12,302 nt of DNA from Phycisphaerae bacterium (GTDB lineage Bacteria; Planctomycetota; Phycisphaerae; Sedimentisphaerales; SG8-4): positions 1 to 12,302 of the forward strand of contig JAUWLI010000052.1 of assembly GCA_030613765.1 (NCBI GenBank), read 5' to 3'. A model generated the notes under the pieces. That model ran no database searches. It was given only the letters and a program-made list of their open reading frames with translations, and was not told the origin of the DNA. Positions 6,014-12,302 of this stretch are shown one piece after another. A program made the translations under genes and the position numbers. Position 1 is the first letter of the stretch, and each line of letters starts with the position of its first letter.

Positions 6014-8281
6014 TTAGGTTGAGTGGGCAAGTTGTAACTTCTGGTATTCCTGATAAGACCTGAATTGCTCTCGGAAATAACCTCCTTTGAGAGCCCTCAC
6101 AGCAAAGAGTACACAGCCAACTATCGTGGCATCTACAGCTTTCAGCTCGCGAATAGTCCTCTGTGCGGCCCCTCTTCTTGTAGAGGCGGCATTGAGTACT
6201 AATACTGTGCCGTCAACAATCCTGGCCAGTACCTTAGCATCACTGACAAGCAGCACTGGCGGACCGTCAACTATGATATAATCATAATTCTTACGCCGAT
6301 CCTTAATCAGTTGCTCCATACGATAACTTCCGAGCAACTCCGCCGGATTAGAGGGTAATGGCCCCGAAACAATTATGTCAAGACCCTCGATAACATTGGA
6401 CCTTTTTGCATCCTCATAACTACACAGGCCCATAAGCAGAGAGCTTAATCCAAACTCAGATTGAGTGACTTGCTCGCCCTCAGCTTTCTGCATTTTAAAT
6501 ATTGTTTCTAAACCCGGCCGCCTGAAATTGGCATCGATAAGCAACACTTTTTTATTTTCAGCGATAATAGCTGCGGCAAGATTGACCGCCACGGCAGTTT
6601 TACCATCTCCGGCCGCACCACTGCTAACAAGCAACGTTCTCACGGAGCCATCAGAACCGGACAGCTTTATGTTCGTGCGACACCGTCTGTAGGATTCACT
6701 TATAATAGAATATGGAGCCTGACGAACAATATGACAGGGATCAATGTCCCCAACCTGTTCATCTTCGGCTGCATCGGGTATAACACTCAAAAGCGGGATA
6801 TGCAGAAATCTGGCCACGTCCCGCGGTTTTCGCACCATGTCATTAAGCAACTCTAAAGCCAAGGCAAGTCCTATGCCGGACAATAAGCCCAATATCGTCC
6901 CGCCGGGAAAATATAACTTCCACTTTGGAGAACTTACTTCCAGCGGCTTCTGAGCATCTCCGACACTCTGCACCTTGGGTGTCTCCGGGTCATTAGCGAT
7001 TATCCTATAGTTTTCTATCGTCGCCTTGATTTCGTCATACCTCTCCTTTCTTTCATCTCTTACAGCTACCCGCTGGGCATACTGTATACGGGCCATATCA
7101 AGATCATTCTTTTGTGTCTGAGCTTCCTCTCGTAAAAGGATTAATTCCGCATTTCTGCCTCGTAACACGGTCAATTGGTCCTGTGCATTTTTCAGATTCG
7201 CCTGGCTAACCTGTTTTGCAATTTCAGATTGTCTGGTTCGTCTCTCGTTTTTGATTTTATCCAACTGCTCTTGTGTTCGCAGCACCACTTTATGATTTTC
7301 GCCAAACTTTGCACGTTGTCCTGCAAGCTCAGATTCGAGAAAGGCGATCTGCTGTGCAAGCACAATCATAACAGGGTCAATCTCTACTTGACGTTCAACC
7401 TGCACGTTAACAGAATCTTCCGCTAATCTCTTAAGATTGTCTATATCAGCTTCGAACTGCTTTATTATCAGATTCAGGTCGTTTTGCTCAAGCACCAACT
7501 GATTCAACCGCAATGTGATTGTGTGCGGGATAGAACGGTCATAATTGCGTCCAAGATCAGTGATTTTACTTAGCGTAGCTACAGTAGCCATCGCTTTTTC
7601 TGCAGCGGTCAAATCGTTGTAAACACTAATTCGCCGTTTATCAAGCTCTGTCAGTTTGGCAGTAACCTCTGCTTTTTTCGTGCTTCCATACGAAGAAAGA
7701 AACAATGTCACCATTTCATTCACTATGTCTGCTGCTTCTTGAGGATTGCGGCAGGTCATTGTCAGTACAACAAACTCAGCATCTCTGTGTGCATAAGCAC
7801 TGAAACGCTTCTTCAAATCCTTAAATGCTTTTAGAATGCATTGGTCTATATTTGTAATCTTTCCGTTTGGATCATATCTGGCTTTACGGCGAAACCACTC
7901 TGTTTTCTGGACTTTTTCCCTGTCAATCAATTTCTGCAGAGTACTCTGCTGCTTTATAAGGTTAGTGATTGATACACGATAGCCATATTCAACGTCCTTG
8001 TTGACCCTGGTTGTCCCGATAGTCAGGGGGGGGGTTACGGCGGACGACAATACCCTAATATATGTTTCGGCAGTATATTTTGGATATTTCCGTAGTAAAA
8101 GAAACCATGTGCCACCGGCAATTATGAGACCTAATACAGTCAGGACAATGATCAGTAATAAGTGCTGACGTAAGATTGACACAACTTCCTTTGGTGTGAG
8201 CACTGCAGCCGCTGCTGCCGGGCGCCGGAGTGCGGTCGGGCCTGCCATCCTATTTACAGCCTTTGGTTTTTGTTCTACCAT
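6014..8281 (-). CDS. Wzc-like polysaccharide co-polymerase with BY-kinase domain
   Basis: The product is a 755-residue inner-membrane protein that controls chain length and export of exopolysaccharide or capsule and autophosphorylates on tyrosine. A first transmembrane segment lies at about 41-63, followed by a Wzz-type periplasmic domain. A long charged, heptad-like coiled-coil region covers about 205-430, and a second transmembrane segment about 458-477. The cytoplasmic kinase has ESYRRCRTNI (about 529-538), Walker A GAAGDGKT (555-562), Walker A' LLIDANFRRP (580-589) and Walker B IIVDGPP (669-675). The C-terminal tyrosine cluster is Y735, Y743 and Y746. Walker A has Ala where the family usually has Pro, a minor variation. 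The single-chain membrane-plus-kinase form is typical of Gram-negative bacteria. A C9 tract on the coding strand (8026-8034) sits early in the gene, at about residues 82-85. Start ATG 8281 is the first in frame, though its ribosome binding site is weak. Confidence 0.94.
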   Translation of the reverse strand: MVEQKPKAVNRMAGPTALRRPAAAAAVLTPKEVVSILRQHLLLIIVLTVLGLIIAGGTWFLLLRKYPKYTAETYIRVLSSAVTPPLTIGTTRVNKDVEYGYRVSITNLIKQQSTLQKLIDREKVQKTEWFRRKARYDPNGKITNIDQCILKAFKDLKKRFSAYAHRDAEFVVLTMTCRNPQEAADIVNEMVTLFLSSYGSTKKAEVTAKLTELDKRRISVYNDLTAAEKAMATVATLSKITDLGRNYDRSIPHTITLRLNQLVLEQNDLNLIIKQFEADIDNLKRLAEDSVNVQVERQVEIDPVMIVLAQQIAFLESELAGQRAKFGENHKVVLRTQEQLDKIKNERRTRQSEIAKQVSQANLKNAQDQLTVLRGRNAELILLREEAQTQKNDLDMARIQYAQRVAVRDERKERYDEIKATIENYRIIANDPETPKVQSVGDAQKPLEVSSPKWKLYFPGGTILGLLSGIGLALALELLNDMVRKPRDVARFLHIPLLSVIPDAAEDEQVGDIDPCHIVRQAPYSIISESYRRCRTNIKLSGSDGSVRTLLVSSGAAGDGKTAVAVNLAAAIIAENKKVLLIDANFRRPGLETIFKMQKAEGEQVTQSEFGLSSLLMGLCSYEDAKRSNVIEGLDIIVSGPLPSNPAELLGSYRMEQLIKDRRKNYDYIIVDGPPVLLVSDAKVLARIVDGTVLVLNAASTRRGAAQRTIRELKAVDATIVGCVLFAVRALKGGYFREQFRSYQEYQKLQLAHST
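8026..8034 (-). repeat. C9 homopolymer tract in the wzc-like coding sequence
   Basis: Nine consecutive Gs on + (Cs on the coding strand) encode Thr-Pro-Pro-Leu near residue 83 of 755. Slippage by one base would shift the frame and truncate almost the whole protein. The gene is in frame as given. Confidence 0.9.
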
Positions 8282-8300
8282 ATTTTGTATCTCGTATCCC

Positions 8301-8329
8301 CGCGCCCATTATCGTGCTCAATAGGCGTG
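8301..8329. other. Stem-loop between the TPR and wzc-like genes
   Basis: CGCCCATT (8303-8310) can pair with AATAGGCG (8320-8327) with one wobble and a 9-nt loop. It lies in the 72-nt gap just before the wzc-like start. No T tract follows in the direction of transcription, so it is more likely an RNA-processing or attenuating stem than a terminator. It may be chance. Confidence 0.3.
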
Positions 8330-8353
8330 GAGCTTAATTTTCGCTACATTTGT

Positions 8354-11300
8354 CTACTGTGAAAGTCTCTTAATAGCTAACGTTATTCGCTGTTCGGTTG
8401 TTTTCGGCAAATTATCTGCTCCTATCTGCAATGCTTGTTTATAGGCAGCAAGGGCCTTATCTTTTGCTCCAAGCTTTTCATTTACCATACCTATATGTTC
8501 ATATACATCTGTAGGTATTCGGACCTGCTGGGACTCATACTGTTGTAGAGCGGACTGCAAAGATTCAGCCGCTTCCAGATTTCTATCGTTTTTATGTAAT
8601 ACATAAGCATAAGTGTCCAACAGGTTAGGATTATTTGGCCTTGCCTGCAGTGAACGTTCAGCATACCCAAGAGCCTCGGTCAGCCTATCGTCAATATTGG
8701 CCAGCATATATGCTAAATTATTCAATACACTCGTATTATTCGGCATTTCGACTAATAGACTTTCGTATTCAGCGATGGCCTTTTTGAGATAATTGTTATC
8801 GGAAGTCTTATTATAAGCCAAAGCTAAGACTTCTGCTTTTTCCATTATATAATTGACTCTTTTCGGGCTATCAGGTCCTATTATCAGCAGGCATTTGTCA
8901 ATATAACCTACTGCCTTGTTGTATTCGTCGTTAATCTTTGTCAAATTAAACATAGAAAAGTTAGCAGCAAGTGAATCAGGATTTGCATCAAGTCTTTCTT
9001 TGCAATATGTCAGGGTCTCTTCCGCTCCCAGAAGCGTGTACATTCTCTTCATAGTATTAGCTACAAGAAATTCACCCGTCCCCGCTTTATCAACTGCATT
9101 TTGGCAGTATTTTATGGCAGTAGCTTTATCGCCGAGTTTCATCTTTGCCTCGGCCATCCTCAAATATGCTATGTGAGCAAAATTGCCATCAACATATAGT
9201 CTGCTCTCTTCAAAGACCTTATCCAACTTTCCAGGATCCCAAGTGCCTGTGCCGGGAGTCCCTGCATCTAACAGAAGTGCCTGCAAATATCCATCGAATG
9301 CTGTTGTATCACCTTTTCCATTGTTCCTGCTTTTTTGCCACGCTTGAGCAAACAATTTCTCTGCCCTATCGAACTGGCCTTCTGCCAAGGCAGAAGCCCC
9401 AACCCGGTTATACCACAGTACACTATCAGGAAGTTTCTGGAGAGTATCGTTATAGAATTGTTTTAGTGCTTCTTTTCTGTCAAGCTGTATATAAATCTGT
9501 TCAAGCAACAGTCTGCCTTCCATAGGAGCGTCCGGCATGTCAATCGTACTTTTAAGTTCGGTTATAGCATCTTCATATCGGCCCGAATGCCGATACGCCT
9601 TCGCCAGAGAAATGCGAGTAACAGGGTCATCTGACAATGATTTGCTCTGCATAAGGTGGCTGATTGCCTGTCCATAGTTTGCCATCAAAAGATTAATTTT
9701 GCCTCTTAACCGCCACGCCTTTGCATTGTTCTGATTGCTCTCAAGATTTTGAAGTGTTAGTTTCAATGCTTTTTTCAGTTGTCCCTGCCTCATTGCCAAC
9801 CACGCCTCAAGCAGGAGCGCCCGGCTTTCATGTGGATACTTTTCCCTAAAGCTTTGCAATTTTAAATCAGCTTCCCTGTTAAGACCCATCTTAAGGAAAG
9901 TCTGAATTTGAGCAAGGTGGTTCTCTACACTGTCTTCAAGCAATATAATTTCTTCAGAATATCTCTGCACAGCTTTCCTGTCGGCCTGCCTTTCTGAAAC
10001 AAGTAAAAGGCCTTTAACTACAGCAACGTCTTTTGGCTGACTTTTATACAACTGTTCCAAAAGCTGCCTGGCCTCGTCAAGTTTACCAACCCGAAAATGA
10101 TGCCTCCATAGCAGCTTTTCGTCATTCCTTACCAACTGCTCTGCTTCTTTCAGTCGGCCGGTGCGGCGTAAATATTCCGCCCAGGCTTCAGTCACGGCTT
10201 TGTTTTCCGGAGCTATAGCTTGCGCCTGCTCGAAAGAGGAATCCGCAATAGCCAACAACGCATCTTTGTCGTCGGCATTCTCCTCTTGAAGAGCCATATT
10301 CATTGCCAGCCTCGCCAGCAGCACAGCATTCTGTACACTCGGGGTGACTTTTTGCAGATTCTGTCGAATCGCCAGCGCTCTTAATGGGTCTTCATTGCTT
10401 ATATATTCAGCGTAGAAGCTAAGCAATCCCACATCACGTGGATTTGCTTTCAATGCTCTGAGCATAGTGGTTTTGGTTTCTATAATTTGGCCAGAAGACA
10501 CATTTTGTCCGAGCTTTTTATCACGCTGGTATAGCACACTGACTAACCTTTTTGTGATAGTAGGATCTAATGGATTCAAATATGCTGCTCTCTGAGCATC
10601 TTCGATAGATGCATGCTCATATCCAAGAGCGGAGTTGACCGTGCTTCTGAGTACAAGCGCACGTGAAAAGACAGGTTTTTGTTTCAGACATTCGTTGAGT
10701 TTCGCCAACGCATCTTGATATTGCTCCTTAGCCACTGCCAAGTGGGCTGAAAAAAACTGACCTCCGCATCCATCGAGATTTTCACGTTGTACGGTCTCTA
10801 CTATTTGCTCTGCCAACTGCCATTCTTTGTTCTTAAGTGCTATATCAAAAAGATAAGACGCAACAATTTCATATTGCGTAGTGCGTATTTCACCGAGTGT
10901 ATCCTTTTTCCTGCGATACTCGTCACGTACGACGTCCGATGAGAATACCTTGTTAAGTTCTACAGCAGCTTTATCCAACTCGTTATGCCTCTGGTAAAAC
11001 ATACCAAGATTTATAGCCCGACGAATCGGATCGGCAGTACTTGATAGAGCTTGCTCTTCTAATTCCTTACGCCTTGGCTGGGAAATATTGTGCGGTTCAG
11101 GCTCAGAAAGCATCAGTTTGTGCACCAGAAGCGTTGTATTCTCCGGATCTGTTGGCAGCAGTTTTTCAACCAATCCGGCGCACTCAATCCAGTAACGTTT
11201 CAATTCATCTGTCATTAACTGCTCTGGGCCTTTCGAGCTGTCAGTTTCTTCTTCTGCCGTATTCGGGTCCTGAATAATTGCAGGTGAAATCCCTTCCGTT

Positions 11301-12302
11301 TTCTTTCGGTCGATGACTCTTTGAACTTGTCTTATCTTGGCCTGTACTAATGCCAGGTTAAGTTTAATTGTATTAGGGTCATCAGTGTATGTGGCGGCCA
11401 TCCTGGCCAATTCTTTTTCAGCATCATCAAACTGTCCAGCGCCAAGTAAAGCGTTAATGCGAAGTGTCCGGCTTCTCGCGTTGACCTTAAAAATCTGATC
11501 ATAAATATTTAAGTTGTTTATTGCACTCGTCCAGTGATCGAGTTTCAAAAGAACCTCAACATAATCCAAACGTGCTTCGGGTTTTACCCAAGTAATACCT
11601 GAATAGAGTGCGCTTATCAGGAATTCTGCAACCGCACCAGTTTCGGAAGTGCTCTTAAACATCTTCGCAAGGGTATACGAAAGCTGGGCAAATCTGGGGT
11701 CTGTTGGCCAGCGCTCCTTCTCAAGTGGTTTAGTTGCTTTAAGTTCCTCGTAAGCTGCATATAGCTTCCTGACAGCGTCGCTTTGATTTCCCTTTGCAAG
11801 TTCAAGCATTCCTCTCCATTTCACAATCCGCACATCCTCGCCACTGCCAAGGAGTTGCTCAATTTCGTAAACCGCCTGCTCGGCATTTGTAAGACATTGC
11901 TGTTTCTGGGCTTCCGTTCTTTTCTCACATGGCTCAATTACCTGCTCGATATAGCAATTTGCAAGAAAGATATATAACGAGGCCCTATTATTAAGATTTG
12001 CTCCTTGTCGTGGGCCGGTTTCTTCCTGGGCATCCGGCAAGGTAAGTGCTTTCTTAGCTACCTCTATTGCTCTATCGAGGTCTTGTGTTTGCCCATAAAT
12101 AGAAAACTTTCTATATAGTATGTCGACCAGATATATTGCGTAACCCACATTTCCCTTATCTAACTCGGCGGCTTTCTGGTTTGCCTCAATAGCCTTATCA
12201 AGACTTTCGATATTAATCCGGTAGAATTCAGACAACGCCAAATAAGCCCGTGCACTGGAGGGAAACTGTTTTACAAGTGACAAATACTCATCCTCGAGCA
12301 AC
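8354..12302 (-). CDS. Giant tetratricopeptide-repeat protein, 5' partial
   Basis: At least 1315 codons are open to the right edge. The first visible codon is TTG (Leu) with no start context, so the N-terminus, including any signal peptide or lipobox, lies outside the window. The protein is almost entirely helical hairpins of TPR type, with recurring patterns such as A-x-A-Y-x-x-A-L and AEKLFAQAWQ. The C-terminus has well-formed units: NNLAYMLANIDDRLTEALGY, then DTYAYVLHKNDRNLEAAESL, then IGMVNEKLGAKDKALAAYKQ. No catalytic domain is visible. Co-orientation with the wzc-like and epimerase genes, 72 nt apart, implies an operon. In exopolysaccharide loci of PEP-CTERM type and others, large TPR proteins act as periplasmic or outer-membrane scaffolds for assembly and export; that role is inferred here. 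I do not assign it to PrsT or any named family. Confidence 0.85.
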   Translation of the reverse strand, partial: LLEDEYLSLVKQFPSSARAYLALSEFYRINIESLDKAIEANQKAAELDKGNVGYAIYLVDILYRKFSIYGQTQDLDRAIEVAKKALTLPDAQEETGPRQGANLNNRASLYIFLANCYIEQVIEPCEKRTEAQKQQCLTNAEQAVYEIEQLLGSGEDVRIVKWRGMLELAKGNQSDAVRKLYAAYEELKATKPLEKERWPTDPRFAQLSYTLAKMFKSTSETGAVAEFLISALYSGITWVKPEARLDYVEVLLKLDHWTSAINNLNIYDQIFKVNARSRTLRINALLGAGQFDDAEKELARMAATYTDDPNTIKLNLALVQAKIRQVQRVIDRKKTEGISPAIIQDPNTAEEETDSSKGPEQLMTDELKRYWIECAGLVEKLLPTDPENTTLLVHKLMLSEPEPHNISQPRRKELEEQALSSTADPIRRAINLGMFYQRHNELDKAAVELNKVFSSDVVRDEYRRKKDTLGEIRTTQYEIVASYLFDIALKNKEWQLAEQIVETVQRENLDGCGGQFFSAHLAVAKEQYQDALAKLNECLKQKPVFSRALVLRSTVNSALGYEHASIEDAQRAAYLNPLDPTITKRLVSVLYQRDKKLGQNVSSGQIIETKTTMLRALKANPRDVGLLSFYAEYISNEDPLRALAIRQNLQKVTPSVQNAVLLARLAMNMALQEENADDKDALLAIADSSFEQAQAIAPENKAVTEAWAEYLRRTGRLKEAEQLVRNDEKLLWRHHFRVGKLDEARQLLEQLYKSQPKDVAVVKGLLLVSERQADRKAVQRYSEEIILLEDSVENHLAQIQTFLKMGLNREADLKLQSFREKYPHESRALLLEAWLAMRQGQLKKALKLTLQNLESNQNNAKAWRLRGKINLLMANYGQAISHLMQSKSLSDDPVTRISLAKAYRHSGRYEDAITELKSTIDMPDAPMEGRLLLEQIYIQLDRKEALKQFYNDTLQKLPDSVLWYNRVGASALAEGQFDRAEKLFAQAWQKSRNNGKGDTTAFDGYLQALLLDAGTPGTGTWDPGKLDKVFEESRLYVDGNFAHIAYLRMAEAKMKLGDKATAIKYCQNAVDKAGTGEFLVANTMKRMYTLLGAEETLTYCKERLDANPDSLAANFSMFNLTKINDEYNKAVGYIDKCLLIIGPDSPKRVNYIMEKAEVLALAYNKTSDNNYLKKAIAEYESLLVEMPNNTSVLNNLAYMLANIDDRLTEALGYAERSLQARPNNPNLLDTYAYVLHKNDRNLEAAESLQSALQQYESQQVRIPTDVYEHIGMVNEKLGAKDKALAAYKQALQIGADNLPKTTEQRITLAIKRLSQ

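Noticed and set aside
5827..6030. Reverse-strand 67-codon frame containing RKQESI
   Set aside because: It spans the intergenic stem-loop and the epimerase start in another frame; such peptides commonly arise from translating short dispersed repeats.

Overview
The window carries six protein-coding genes in two opposing blocks. The left block is on the + strand: an acidic amino-acid/dicarboxylate symporter, a long untranslated stretch with structured-RNA potential, and a tandem pair of tubulin/FtsZ-superfamily GTPases. The right block is on the - strand and reads inward from the right edge: a very large TPR protein that enters from outside the window, a Wzc-type polysaccharide co-polymerase/tyrosine kinase, and a UDP-sugar 4-epimerase. 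The blocks converge near 4876-4982. Base composition looks moderate (mid-40s % G+C by eye). There are no rRNA, tRNA, CRISPR or transposase genes, so the organism cannot be fixed. The giant TPR protein, the moderate G+C, the atypical tubulins and the style of the exopolysaccharide genes fit an environmental Gram-negative bacterium, possibly Planctomycetota or a relative. That is inference only.

Layout: 93-1322 symporter; 1323-1710 non-coding, with a 7-bp inverted repeat (1515-1559) and a c-di-GMP-I (GEMM-I)-like fold (1583-1657) about 50 nt before the first tubulin gene; 1711-2847 stand-alone tubulin-like GTPase; 2944-4875 second tubulin-like protein, preceded by a 2 x 46-residue repeat and followed by a remnant of an NtrC-type activator (the lid with its WPGNIREL motif, then a Fis-type helix-turn-helix); 4983-5921 (-) epimerase; 5966-6012 intergenic stem-loop that looks like a dispersed repeat; 6014-8281 (-) Wzc-like protein; 8354-12302 (-) TPR protein, 5' end outside the window.

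The most unusual content is the tubulin pair. The two GTPase domains align without gaps over about 360 residues at about 64% identity (hand count). They differ in the phosphate-loop signature: GGGTGSG in the first, GGGAGSG in the second. Only the second carries a DNA-binding tail borrowed from a sigma-54 activator that lacks its AAA+ ATPase core. A cytoskeletal GTPase physically joined to a Fis DNA-binding domain, beside a normal paralogue, suggests a filament that attaches to DNA or a tubulin-gated transcription factor. If the leader really is a c-di-GMP aptamer, the pair may be tied to surface-lifestyle control, which would suit the neighbouring exopolysaccharide genes. That connection is a hypothesis; the domain architecture is visible directly.
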